A stretch of DNA of 64,000 bases from Parastagonospora avenae f. sp. tritici 18332-5 (Eukaryota > Ascomycota > Dothideomycetes > Pleosporales > Phaeosphaeriaceae). The position numbers and the translations under genes were made by a program. Under the pieces are notes generated by a model. The model was given only the letters and a program-made list of their open reading frames with translations, was not told where the DNA came from and made no database searches. The stretch lies in the NCBI GenBank assembly GCA_022559985.1, contig JAFJTR010000002.1, positions 372,001 to 436,000 on the forward strand. The letters are read 5' to 3'. Positions 45,728 through 55,222 of the stretch are shown here, in pieces. Within the stretch, counting starts at the first letter, position 1. Every line of letters begins with the position of its first letter.

Positions 45728-47233
45728 ATGGCCGCTAATGGCGCGCGAAAGGGTGCGCTCCCTCCGCAATGTACCACCCCTCCTCCGCAGCAAGCTAATG
45801 TGCTTCAGCGCCTCCAGCCGCAGCTGCCAAGTCAGGGCTCTTGGACACAAGCGCAGTCAAAGACACATTGAACACAGACAAGAAGAAGATTACGTTGAAG
45901 ATCAAGAAGCCAGTTCCCAAGCCTTCAATAGCTGGCAACTGGAAAGAGAGCGAAACTATTAGTATGCCTCCACAGCATGCTTTCATGCGCTGAAGCATAG
46001 ATGAATGCGACCACGAAAAGTAGAGCTAACATGTAAATCAAGACGCCGACAACAAAGCACCTGCACCCAGCGCTGCCTCGCCTACCGTCAATCCTCTCGA
46101 AGAGAAGACCATTGCTGGCTTTCCAAATGGCCGCCCACTGGACGATAAAGTCGACACTGTGCAGTGCAAGCACTGCCGCCGGCCGGTCTTACGCACATCC
46201 TCTGCTTCTCACATACGCGAGTGCCTGAACAAGAAGCAAGAGAAGCTTAAGAAGAAAAAAGAGGCCAAGGAAGCCAAAGACGCAGCTCTCCGCAAAGAGA
46301 AAGGTGAAGACGACGAAGGCGGCATTGGTGCGCGCAAGTCAGCTATCAAAGGCACGGGTATCGACGGCGAGGGCGCGAAGAAGGGCAAGAAACGGAAGAT
46401 TGAGGACGGCGCAGAGAAGGGGCCGAATGCGAAGAAAAAGAAGAAGGACGAGCCTAAGGCCAAAGGCGCGAAGCCTAAGGGGCCTGTCGATGTCGAGAGG
46501 CAGTGTGGTGTGCCGCTGCCAAACGGTGGATATTGTGCGAGAAGCTTGACATGCAAGAGTCACAGTATGGGTCTGAAGCGAGCTGTGCCTGGCCGCAGTC
46601 TGCCATACGACATGCTGCTTGCACAGTACCAGAAGAAGAACCAAGCAAAACAGCAACGTGAGTTCCGAGTCTCACTATTGAAGTGCATCACATTAACGCA
46701 GAACAGGTGCCGCTATCGACGCCAATGCACCTCTCCCAGAAGACCTCGAGCCTTCTGGCGCCATCGACTCCGACGAAGAAAAAGACAGCATTATGGCCGC
46801 CCTTGCACGTCATCGACCTCGTCCCCTTGCAACATACACGCACGTTTCTCAGCGCTCAAAGTACCAGTACATCCGCATGAAGGGCATGATTCGTTCGGCA
46901 TTGGGCGCACCGCCGGGCGGGGGCGGCACTCTCTACTCGGGAATGGGCGCTGGCACAGATGGCGCGAGCGCTAGCCGTGGCCTTGCCCTGGGCATGTTTG
47001 GAATGGGTGGCATTAGCAGCGGTGGTCCGATGAGCGCGACAAACGAACAGTTCCCGCAAAGCGCTGGATTCCCACTAAGCGCTGGACTTGATGGCGGCGC
47101 GGGTAGCCGGCGGCCCAGCGTCATGAGTGGGCTTGGAAGTGCGGGTGGTCCCAGGCAGATTCTACCGGGCCAACTTCCTGGACCTGGTGCGCAGGCGCGG
47201 AAGGGCAGCATGGCGAGCGTTGGGGCGTCGTAG
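45728..47233 (+). CDS. SGF73: SAGA deubiquitinase-module subunit Sgf73 (ataxin-7 homologue, SCA7 domain)
   Basis: Four exons, 45728-45752, 45809-45961, 46043-46657 and 46707-47233, encode 439 residues. The N-terminal part carries a conserved basic motif (KKKITLKIKKPV), then a zinc finger at about residues 99-118 (QCKHC...SHIRECL) that packs against the Ubp8 deubiquitinase. A very Lys-rich nuclear-localising stretch follows, then the SCA7 domain at about 208-275 (Cys-x9-Cys-x5-Cys-x2-His type: RQCGVPLPNGGYCARSLTCKSH). The C-terminus is Gly/Ser-rich. Sgf73 tethers the histone H2B deubiquitinase module to SAGA. The ATG frame seems to stop at 45869, but an intron at 45753-45808 (CTAAT branch, CAG acceptor) restores it; intron 2 (45962-46042) ends in AAG after GCTAAC. 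Converges on the nucleoside transporter gene with 212 bp between stops. Confidence 0.92.
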
Positions 47234-47445
47234 GTTGGAGAGAGAGCTAGAGGACGATGATGAGGAGTATTGTTTGAGTTTATTGATACCCCGGTTTTGA
47301 CAGCACTATTCTAGAAACTGTATGGAAAGCTTGTTCATGAGCAAGGATGTAATGGCATTTACTCCATGCTACGATCAATCACGCGCAGAGTTTCGCTCCA
47401 TCTTGTCATGTACATCATAAACTGCGTTCGAATCGATTTGCCCAG

Positions 47446-48810
47446 CTAAATCGCCTGAGCAGCAGCGAAGCTCAAAAAGCTGCCCGCAGCCAACCCTCCC
47501 ACAAGACTAAGCGACATGAAACTCCCAGCAGCTTCGAGTTCCTCGTGCTCAACATATTCCGCGAAGCCCATCATGCAACTACTTCCCAAGTATCCATTAC
47601 TCAGGCCAAAGAACAACTGTACGACGAAAAGGTAGAAGAAGTCTGAACGGATGGATGCGCCTTTGCCACCAATGTTGCAGAGAAAGTACAGAGGTATGAA
47701 CGCCAGGCGCGCAATCGCCAAGGAGAAGAGCAAGCGTGGCCGATGCGTCAGTCGCAGCGCAGGTAGAGCTGGACCAGTACGGCCTATCAAGTCTCCCAGG
47801 TTCCAGAAGAAGAAACCCAGGGGGATATATGCGGCGGGGCGGAAAAGACGAGGCGCGGTTGCGGGATCCCGCACGCTGGTGATTTTACTGGTAAAGACGG
47901 GGAAGAACATGGTCACTGCGAAGGTGGCGAAGACTGCGCCTGCGAGCCAGAAGAGCTTCCCGAAGAGTCGCCTCAAGGGGATGCTTTTACGCAGACTTTG
48001 CGTCGATGCTGAGAGATCGGCACACTCTTCGAGATGTGTTTGCTGGAGTCGTTGCTTTGAACTTGCTCGAGAGAGGAGGTAGAAGAAAGCCACAATGGTC
48101 AAGACGCACACTGCCGTGGCAGTCAGAAAGTAGGAAAAAGCAGAGGTGCTGGATTCCTGAGGCGCGCCGTGGAGCTGTTTCTTCTTGTCTGGCACAGACA
48201 GCACGGAGATAATCTGTGTGACAGCGGGCAAGACGCCGGCGATGCCCTGGCCGGCCATGATACCCTGTGTGTACTCTTCTCGACCGAAGCCGGCGACGAA
48301 AGCGAACACGCCGTTCTGACATAGCCCTGTGGCCAGACTTGCACTGAGGACCATGAGCATGAGGAAGGCGAAGTATGCGGCAGCGGATATGGAGAGGAAC
48401 ATCTTGGTGGATAGGGCAAGGAGGGTGAAGACTGTGGCGTTGAGTGCAAGCGATGCGGTGATGCGTTTGGGATAGTTCGCGTGAGCTTGTAACTTGGTCA
48501 AGACGATCATGGAGCCCAGGTTGCCGACGGTCGATACGGAGAGTATGCCGGACTGGAAGTTGCGCTTCAGGTCAGGACTCGACTCAAAGCGGCGGTCGAA
48601 GTACGGAGCTGCTGCGAGGAACATGTTCCATGCCCACAGCATCGCCACGCCCAGCAGCAGAAAGACGGAATAGTCGGTCCAGGAAAACTTCTGGCCCTCG
48701 GGCTCTTCTGGCGGTTCGCCATGGACATTATCTGAGCTGTCCTGGAGTGGTTGGTACTGCTGCTCGGGCGTGTCGTGCAGAAGTCTGAAGACGCGGCGTA
48801 GGCGGTCCAT
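47446..48810 (-). CDS. FUN26: Equilibrative nucleoside transporter, Fun26-like
   Basis: A single-exon protein of 454 residues from the ATG at 48810. Eleven hydrophobic segments can be traced, beginning WTDYSVFLLLGVAMLWAWNMFL (about residues 44-65), with the ENT signatures WNMF in helix 1 and the GxCQNGVFAFVAGF block in helix 4/5, a central cytosolic loop rich in Gln/Ser/Arg (about 235-275), and the C-terminal FFFWNLGDLIGR and LFFGLSNGYLGS motifs of helices 8 and 10. Yeast Fun26 is the single ENT and sits on the vacuolar membrane, moving nucleosides and nicotinamide riboside between vacuole and cytosol. Substrate preference is inferred from the family. Divergent from IWR1. Confidence 0.92.
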   Translation of the reverse strand: MDRLRRVFRLLHDTPEQQYQPLQDSSDNVHGEPPEEPEGQKFSWTDYSVFLLLGVAMLWAWNMFLAAAPYFDRRFESSPDLKRNFQSGILSVSTVGNLGSMIVLTKLQAHANYPKRITASLALNATVFTLLALSTKMFLSISAAAYFAFLMLMVLSASLATGLCQNGVFAFVAGFGREEYTQGIMAGQGIAGVLPAVTQIISVLSVPDKKKQLHGAPQESSTSAFSYFLTATAVCVLTIVAFFYLLSRASSKQRLQQTHLEECADLSASTQSLRKSIPLRRLFGKLFWLAGAVFATFAVTMFFPVFTSKITSVRDPATAPRLFRPAAYIPLGFFFWNLGDLIGRTGPALPALRLTHRPRLLFSLAIARLAFIPLYFLCNIGGKGASIRSDFFYLFVVQLFFGLSNGYLGSSCMMGFAEYVEHEELEAAGSFMSLSLVGGLAAGSFLSFAAAQAI

Positions 48811-49154
48811 GATGGGGCGGTCTATCTGTCCGCTTGGTCGTCAGGAGTGTAGTGTGCAAAGGGAATACGGAGGGGAGGGGATCGAAGACAGGCAGACATG
48901 CTTCAGGACGGACTAAGCAGAGGAACTCATCATCAGTCGTGCGCAGGTGATGCCAGGTGATGCACGCCGGTCGCGTCGGAGAGGCCTCTGGGCGCGCTAG
49001 TGAAGCGTGGGATGGCCCGGTGTACCCCCACCTCCGCGGGGTGACCCTCCGCAATGCAATATTTACATTCTGCTGTACTGTACATGTTCCACATAGCATC
49101 GGATCGCGACTTTCTCCTTCCCCGTCACAAACAGCGAGCGCTGCCAGTTCCGCT
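48811..49154. promoter_or_regulatory. Shared divergent promoter region FUN26 / IWR1
   Basis: Only 344 bp separate the two divergent start codons, so both promoters must lie here or overlap neighbouring transcripts. No TATA box recognised. Confidence 0.5.
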
Positions 49155-50201
49155 ATGTCCCAGAACCCTCCACAGACGCTCTCGGTGAAGAGGAAGCGCA
49201 ACGACGCGCCCGTCGACGCACTCTACCTCGAGCCAAGCGTCAAGAAACAGCGCAGCCAGTTGCTCCCCAAGGCTCCTGGTTTCGTCTTCCGCCGTCTCAC
49301 CAAGCCGAATGACACCCCGCAGCAATCAACGGCACCGGAACCGCCAACGCCGACAGCCGAGCGACGCTTCCATCTCGATGCCACGGCCAAAGCCCAGGGC
49401 AAGCGCGTGTTTGCCGAAGCCAAAACAAGAACACAGGGCCACGATGCCGCCAGGGACGCCCAACTGCATGTACCCGCACCAGGCGGCCCGCCAAAAGAAC
49501 CGACTCGAGTGCAGAAGCGGCCAGGCGCAGGCAGCGCGCTGCGTTCCACAGTCAAGCCGGCCGGGGCTCAGAAGGCGCGGGCCACAGAGCCGACTGCACA
49601 GGATGTCCGCGAGCTAGAGGCCTTGTCCAAGCAGGTAGAGAAGGAAGACAATCTCCTCATACCACTGCCGTCGCCCTCGAAACACAAGCCCAAGCCGCCT
49701 GCCCAGCGCTTTGCACAGCGACACCCGGAAAAGGCAGCCGAGCTCGCCGCTCAGGAAGGCAATGATGGTGACGCCATGGATGTTGACACGGAAGAATACG
49801 TCTACGACACCTATGTCCGCGAGGCCCTTGTGCCAGATGCAGACGGTAAGCTTCCTGAGCCCATAGGCACCGTAGGTTTCCTGGTCATCAGCGAAGAAGA
49901 CGAGGACTGGTGGAATGGCGAGGACGAAAGCGACAAAGAGTTCGACACGGACGACGAGGATGAGAATGCTGAAGACTACTACGCCAACGACTATCCCGAG
50001 GACGAGCTAGACGAGGACGACGAGTACGACCGGGATCTGTACCAGAAGAAATACCGCCACGGCAGCGACGATGAAGAGTATAATCTAGACCAAGACGATG
50101 ACGCGATTGGCAGTGGAGAGGACGAAGATGATTTACATTTCAAGATGACGGTTCCGAAGGCGCAAAGGCCAGGCTACTGGGGCGCCGTGGGAGAGGCTTG
50201 A
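49155..50201 (+). CDS. IWR1: RNA polymerase II nuclear-import factor Iwr1
   Basis: A single-exon protein of 348 residues; the ATG at 49155 (MSQNPPQTLSVKRKRND) starts next to the bipartite nuclear-localisation sequence (KRKRN and KKQRS) that Iwr1 carries at its N-terminus. The Iwr1 domain at about residues 215-315 has the expected order: EYVYDTYVRE, VGFLVISEEDEDWW, then the acidic Asp/Tyr-rich segment with EDYYANDYPEDELDEDDEYD. The C-terminus is strongly acidic. Iwr1 binds assembled RNA polymerase II in the active-centre cleft and directs its nuclear import through importin, then recycles. The middle region (about 60-200) is Pro/Lys/Arg-rich and disordered. Length is typical for filamentous ascomycetes. 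Confidence 0.92.
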   Translation: MSQNPPQTLSVKRKRNDAPVDALYLEPSVKKQRSQLLPKAPGFVFRRLTKPNDTPQQSTAPEPPTPTAERRFHLDATAKAQGKRVFAEAKTRTQGHDAARDAQLHVPAPGGPPKEPTRVQKRPGAGSALRSTVKPAGAQKARATEPTAQDVRELEALSKQVEKEDNLLIPLPSPSKHKPKPPAQRFAQRHPEKAAELAAQEGNDGDAMDVDTEEYVYDTYVREALVPDADGKLPEPIGTVGFLVISEEDEDWWNGEDESDKEFDTDDEDENAEDYYANDYPEDELDEDDEYDRDLYQKKYRHGSDDEEYNLDQDDDAIGSGEDEDDLHFKMTVPKAQRPGYWGAVGEA

Positions 50202-50372
50202 ACTGACGGCCGCATAACCCAATCCGGCTCAATTGGGGCTCAACTGCCTATCACTTATTGCTATTATCACCTGCCGTCGACAAAGCTTGCTGTGGTATTT
50301 ATTCCCTCCTGCTCTGTACATAAACCCTGTGGCCGTCCTCGCAGTCCTGTGGGTCCCTTCACTCCACGAATC

Positions 50373-51023
50373 ATGACAACCGATCCCGCAGTACAAATCG
50401 TGGTCAAGTCCTCCGCAACTCTGGTTCCGGGCTCCGCCACCTCCGCATCCCCCAGACCGTACAGAAGACTAGCAGATGTCGGTCCCAATGGCATGCCCGC
50501 AGACTTCCCTGAGGACAACCAGAACCACAAATATGCCACCTTGCAAGTACCCCGGCAGGGAGATGCGACAGAAGAACAATGGAATATCAAGATGGAGTAC
50601 TCTAAGCTTGCAAGCCAATCTCTAGAGATCACGAACTGGGCCCGCAACAAGATACTTGCTGGTCGCATGTTGGAAGACAGCGTTAATGCACACATCGCCC
50701 AGTTGGGCACCAACAAAAATGAAACCATCACACGCGACGGTTCTTTCAATGCCGTGACCAGCACATACAAGTCCAACAACGGTATCGAAGATTTATGGTT
50801 CTGGTGGGACGTCATAGAAGTCCCGCTCCGCCCTCTGAAGAGCTATGGCGTGCAAGATCCCATTTGGGAACAAGACAGAGTGAAAGACTGTGAAGCCAGG
50901 GAGATAGACGCACTAGATATGGTCAGGAGAAGCAGAGGTGAGTTCACAGAGAAAGAGAGGAAGGCGAGGTTGGGGATCGTGGAAGGTGAGGATCTGGATG
51001 TACAGATCATGGCAGTGGAGTAG
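50373..51023 (+). CDS. Conserved-looking hypothetical protein (216 aa)
   Basis: A single-exon frame from the ATG at 50373 (MTTDPAVQIVV); the upstream frame extends only to a GTG. Not recognised. After a Ser/Pro-rich start, residues 55-140 look helical (EEQWNIKMEYSKLASQSLEITNWARNKILAGRML), followed by a Trp-rich stretch (GIEDLWFWWDVIEVPLRPLKSYG) and a Glu/Arg-rich C-terminal helix (ARLGIVEGEDLDVQIM). No signal peptide, transmembrane segment or known motif. It follows IWR1 on the same strand by 171 bp and converges on the SDR gene (169 bp). The Trp-rich block and codon pattern argue that it is a real gene. Confidence 0.7.
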   Translation: MTTDPAVQIVVKSSATLVPGSATSASPRPYRRLADVGPNGMPADFPEDNQNHKYATLQVPRQGDATEEQWNIKMEYSKLASQSLEITNWARNKILAGRMLEDSVNAHIAQLGTNKNETITRDGSFNAVTSTYKSNNGIEDLWFWWDVIEVPLRPLKSYGVQDPIWEQDRVKDCEAREIDALDMVRRSRGEFTEKERKARLGIVEGEDLDVQIMAVE

Positions 51024-51192
51024 GCGGAAGTTGATGAACATAGGTGGAAGTCTCAAATACACTTGTTCTCTTTGACAACGTGCACGTTGGTACTTGGAGA
51101 TGTACGATGCCTTCGTGTAGACAGTGAGAAGGGAATACTGCTTGAGTCATGCAAATCATTCCCTGGAGATCTGTCAAATGTGTTCAATGAGC

Positions 51193-52147
51193 CTATTTGT
51201 TATGCTCGTGATGGAGGCTTCTCGCTCGTTCCAAGAGCATATTACAACATTGCTCCGTCTGCACATCAAGATACTCAGTGCATTGTCGTTTCGTCCACCC
51301 ACCGTTCGGGCCGCACTCGTAGACGTTGCCGCTATCGTCACCGCTAAGCATATGGCCGAATGCATCCAAAACACCTTCCATGGGCGTGAGTAAGCCTCGC
51401 TCCTCCATCTGGTCGTAGAACCCATCCGAACTAATTCCCGTACGCACGACATTAGGCGCCACCGCACTCAACGCAATCCCCTCCCCCTCCAGCAACGCCC
51501 CATAGCTCCGTGTCAATCCAACAAGCGCGTGCTTTGCCGCCGTGTATATAGGCAGACCAGGCACACAATAGAACCCGCACACGCTAGCTACCAGCCCAAC
51601 TTTCCCTCTGTACCTTCGTTCCGCAGCAGTCGACCAGTCAACCGGCTCCTGCCGGCGGAATTGCTGCACGGCCAATGCCACGGTGTACAGCACGCCCGTG
51701 AGGTCGACGTCAATAATACCCAGGTCCGGCTTCACAAATCCCCCCTCGGGGCCTGCTCGTCCCATTTCCTCAAACGTAGGCAGCCATTTCTTTTCTCCGA
51801 TGCCGGCGATCGGTGCTACGAAGTCTATGCGTCCGCCTAAAGTCTCCAGCGCGTATTGAAAGGTGGCCAGCTGTGAATCCCACGAAGCCGTGTCACATTG
51901 AGCGTAGTGTAGTCTGGAGGGCGCGGAGGTGGCGTTGTGTTCGTCGGCGGAGCGCTTTGCAAGCGGAAGATTAAGGTCCGCGATGAAGACATGCCAGCCC
52001 TGGGAGAGGAGGAGAGAGGCTAGGGCGCGAGCTATGCCGCTTGCACCACCTGGGTGAAGTCTTGTTGTCAGATTTCTTGGTTTTGCTTTGGAACAGCGTG
52101 CATTCTTTATGGAGTCTGGTACCTGTGATGTAAGCTGTATTTGCCAT
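51193..52147 (-). CDS. Short-chain dehydrogenase/reductase (classical SDR)
   Basis: Two exons (52123-52147 and 51193-52049; 73-bp intron with GTACCA donor and CAG acceptor) encode 293 residues. The N-terminal cofactor motif is split by the intron: MANTAYITG joins GASGIARALA, giving TGGASGI. An Asp after the second strand (FIADLNLP) suggests NAD(H) preference. The NAG-like motif reads APIAGIG, the catalytic Ser lies in VASVCGFY and the YxxxK pair in YTAAK. The pattern, and the lack of a Cys-rich C-terminus, match 15-hydroxyprostaglandin-dehydrogenase-like fungal SDRs; the natural substrate cannot be read from sequence. A C-terminal extension after the Rossmann fold (WTKRQCTEYLDVQTEQCC) is Cys-rich. 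Divergent from acetate kinase. Confidence 0.87.
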
Positions 52148-52799
52148 ATCTATGCTTTTGTTTGTTGCTCGATTGCAGTGTGTTTGGGAGCTTTGCTGAG
52201 GTCTGCACTGGGCTTCACTTAGTCGACATCTATCAAGCTTCCCCGCAACTGGAGATCAGCTGTGGCCCGGGACAAATGCGGGGGCATGGCTATTGCACGC
52301 ATATTTACCAAACGTCCGTGTTCTTAAATGCTGAAGGCCGCGTAAATAGACTAGAGGTAGGTCTTCAAAAGATAGACTTCAACAGCACCTCATCCTTAAG
52401 TACGGCGATGACGTCACTATTTAAACATATCAACGAACAGGAAGACTATCGCGCTTGCAAAATCGAAAAAGCCAAGCATGCTTGAGATATTAGGACATGC
52501 TGGACCAGCTTGTTGCGATGGTATTGTGGGCTTGATGCGCATATGACGTATTAGGCCGTGATGGTAGCAGAGAATCTGTTTAGAGCTCCGCGACTTCCGA
52601 TTCTTCGAGTTTGACGACATGGATTGAGAATCATACCGAAGACATAAATTGTTCAACCAGCTGTATTCCAGAGCTTCCAGGAGACCACGTATATTTAGCT
52701 GCAACATCATCGTCGTATACCGTACGTCACTGATTCGCGTTATAGTCCCTCGGACCACAAAGGCAAGCATTCTATTTCAACCTGTACAATAAACCGTTC
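52148..52799. other. Divergent intergenic region, SDR / acetate kinase
   Basis: 652 bp between the two start codons; short open frames only. Presumed promoters for both. Confidence 0.45.
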
Positions 52800-54062
52800 A
52801 TGATGTCGGAAATCATTCTCTCTATCAACTCTGGCTCTTCCAGTGTGAAGATATCCGTTTACAAGACGCCCACGGACGACTCGCAGGTTCCGACTCAACT
52901 AGCAGAGGCGGTGTTAGAAGGGCTTACTGCACCGCCAGCAAAATTGAATTACACTCGCGGGGACGAGCAGATCAAGGGGAAGGAACTGGAAAATATCGAA
53001 ACCCAAGAAGACGCGTTCCGCTACGTTCTCAAGCACCTTACCGATGACAAAGGCTTGTCCGAACTGAATCACAAGGATGACATACAGTTCACCTGCCATC
53101 GAGTCGTCCACGGTGGTGACTACCCCAAGTCACAGATCATCGACCGAGAAACATACCATCATATAGAGGAGTTGTCCGACCTGGCACCTCTACACAATGG
53201 CCCAGCCCTCACTATCGTCCGCGCGGTCGCCAACATATTACCGCATGCTAAGAACATAGCGTACTTTGACTCCTCATTCCACAACACCATACCAGACTAC
53301 ATCTGCACATATCCAATAGACCAGAGTATCGCTCAGAAGAACAAACTCCGCAAATACGGATTTCACGGCATCAGCTATAGTTTCATCGTACACGCCGTGT
53401 CAACGTATCTTCAGAAACCAAAGGAGGAGTTGAACATTGTGGCCTTGCATCTTGGGTCTGGCGCCTCAGCATGTTGCATCAAGAACGGCACATCGCACGA
53501 CACATCCATGGGCCTTACGCCTCTGGCAGGTTTGCCTGGCGCAACACGATCCGGCAGCATCGACCCCAGCTTGATGTTCCACTTTACACACAACGCAGGA
53601 AAGCCGAGCAGAAGCTCTAGTGAAAAATTGCACATTACGCAAGCCGAGGAGATACTCAACAAGAACTCGGGGTGGAAAAGTCTGACTGGGACGACGGATT
53701 TTGGCAAAATCTCGTCATCGGATCGTCGCGAGGATCAGCTGGCCTTCAACATGTTCGTTGACCGCATCTCAAACTATGTTGCGCCTTACTTCACCAAGCT
53801 TGATGGCAAAGTCGATGCTCTAGTCTTCGCTGGTGGCATCGGTGAGAAAGGCGACAGATTGAGAGCCGCTGTTGTCAAGAGTGTGCAGTGCCTAGGCTTT
53901 GAGATCGACGAGGCAGGGAATGGAAAGCAGATGGAGGAAGTTGTAACGGATATAAGTAAGAACAGCGCGAGGTATAAGACCTTTGTGGTACAGACAGATG
54001 AACAATTGGAGATGGCAAGAGGCGTGATGGCGGACAAGGATCGATTCGTGAGTAAGAAGTGA
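52800..54062 (+). CDS. Acetate kinase
   Basis: A single-exon protein of 420 residues, the usual length for acetate kinase (ATP + acetate = ADP + acetyl phosphate; ASKHA fold). Motifs in order: INSGSSSVKISVY at the N-terminal phosphate-binding loop, CHRVVHGGDYP, APLHNGPAL, the AYFDSSFHNTIPDY block with the catalytic Asp, RKYGFHGISYSF, LGSGASACCIKNGTSHDTSMG, PLAGLPGATRSGSIDPSL with the catalytic Arg region, and VFAGGIGEKGDRLR near the C-terminus. In fungi the enzyme is thought to work with phosphoketolase (Xfp), converting acetyl phosphate to acetate and ATP in the cytosol. No Xfp or phosphotransacetylase gene lies in the window. Two ATGs open the frame (MM); either could be used. No organellar targeting signal is obvious. 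Confidence 0.95.
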   Translation: MMSEIILSINSGSSSVKISVYKTPTDDSQVPTQLAEAVLEGLTAPPAKLNYTRGDEQIKGKELENIETQEDAFRYVLKHLTDDKGLSELNHKDDIQFTCHRVVHGGDYPKSQIIDRETYHHIEELSDLAPLHNGPALTIVRAVANILPHAKNIAYFDSSFHNTIPDYICTYPIDQSIAQKNKLRKYGFHGISYSFIVHAVSTYLQKPKEELNIVALHLGSGASACCIKNGTSHDTSMGLTPLAGLPGATRSGSIDPSLMFHFTHNAGKPSRSSSEKLHITQAEEILNKNSGWKSLTGTTDFGKISSSDRREDQLAFNMFVDRISNYVAPYFTKLDGKVDALVFAGGIGEKGDRLRAAVVKSVQCLGFEIDEAGNGKQMEEVVTDISKNSARYKTFVVQTDEQLEMARGVMADKDRFVSKK

Positions 54063-54503
54063 TGGAAGGAAAAGAATCCACATTCCGATTTATAGAGAAT
54101 TACATTTATCACGGAGAAGATATTGCCATAGCAGCTACACGAAATGCAAGCATATTAAGTCATGATAGCAGAGAGTATGCTTAGTCATACCATCTGTTTC
54201 GGTAATCTATCCGACGCAACGTCCACCGAGATGCGTCCGTCAGCAACACCAAGAGATGTGGAGATGTTAACGGCACGCCCAATGCTGATCGTAATGTCAG
54301 AGGAACACATGTCATCTACTTTGTTCCCCCGCATATGTAGCTCTTCGAACCCGGAGCCCGCTTGAGCTGTCGCCCACAACGTCGTTCGTGCCTTTAACGT
54401 GGCTACAGTGATCATAGCATCCCTGCCTCAGCGACCTTGCCTTTCCCGCGATCGCATCCCGTCGTACACGTCGACACAGTCGCGCTGCAGAGCATCAGCA
54501 ACG
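54063..54503. other. Intergenic region
   Basis: 441 bp between acetate kinase and the Mpv17-family gene, same strand. Open frame upstream of 54504 begins at a GTG and is treated as leader. Confidence 0.45.
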
Positions 54504-55176
54504 ATGAAGCTTCCGCCAATCGCCGTGGCCTGCCTGTCTGCCCTCGCCATTGATTCCTGCTCCAACGTCATCGCACAGCGGCTCAAGGCATGGAACGAAT
54601 CCAAGCCCTTCGTATTCGACCGAGTCCTCTTCTTCCAGTTCGCCTTTATGGTAGTACTTACGGCACCCATTAATTACCACTGGCAATGCTTTTTGGAGCG
54701 AACGTTCCCGGGCTGGAAGACAGCCAAGCAAGAGCGACTTGTCGAGGCTGGCGAGGAGGAGAAGGGCATTCTTTTGAAAGATGACGGAGAAGACAAGAAG
54801 ATGATAGTGGAAGATGTGAGGGTCAGGGACTGGTGGAATATCTTCAGGAAATGGTTCACCGACTGCATCACCATGGGTGCCCTGTTGAACCAGTCCATGT
54901 TCCTCATCCTGATGGGTCTCCTCAAACATAAGACAGTTGCATTGATTGTTCAAGACTTCCGTAACGTAAGTTGGCCACATTACTTGCTTGCAAGATCGCG
55001 ATTGCTAATGGCGATTGTAGGAGCTCCTCGGGCTTATCTTCGACTCATACAAAGTCTGGCCGATTGCCAACTTCTTCTCCACGACATACTTTCCTGTAGA
55101 AAAGCGCATGATCTTCCTCAGCTTCTGCGGGCTGTTATGGAACATTTACCTCTCTTTGGTAGCGGCCCGGCTATAG
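54504..55176 (+). CDS. Mpv17/PMP22-family membrane protein
   Basis: Two exons (54504-54965 and 55021-55176; 55-bp intron, GTAAGT donor, TAG acceptor) encode 205 residues. Hydrophobic segments at about 5-20 (IAVACLSALAIDSC), 40-60 (VLFFQFAFMVVLTAPINYHW), 115-135 and two in the C-terminal exon match the four-helix Mpv17/PMP22 family. The C-terminal signature is complete only after splicing: FDSYKVWPIANFF, EKRMIFLSF and LWNIYLSLVAARL correspond to the family WP-x(n)-NF...R...W-x2-YLS pattern. The loop at 75-100 is acidic and unusually long. Members act in the inner mitochondrial or peroxisomal membrane as channels or transport-related proteins; organelle is not predictable here. It converges on the DUF829 gene with only 46 bp between stops. 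Confidence 0.85.
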
Positions 55177-55222
55177 GTTTCAATCAAATAAAACTAGTTG
55201 GATTGCAGACAAACGCGTTACT

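Noticed and set aside
45728..45871. Premature stop (45869-45871) or frameshift in SGF73
   Set aside because: An intron at 45753-45808 with CTAAT branch point and CAG acceptor restores the conserved frame.
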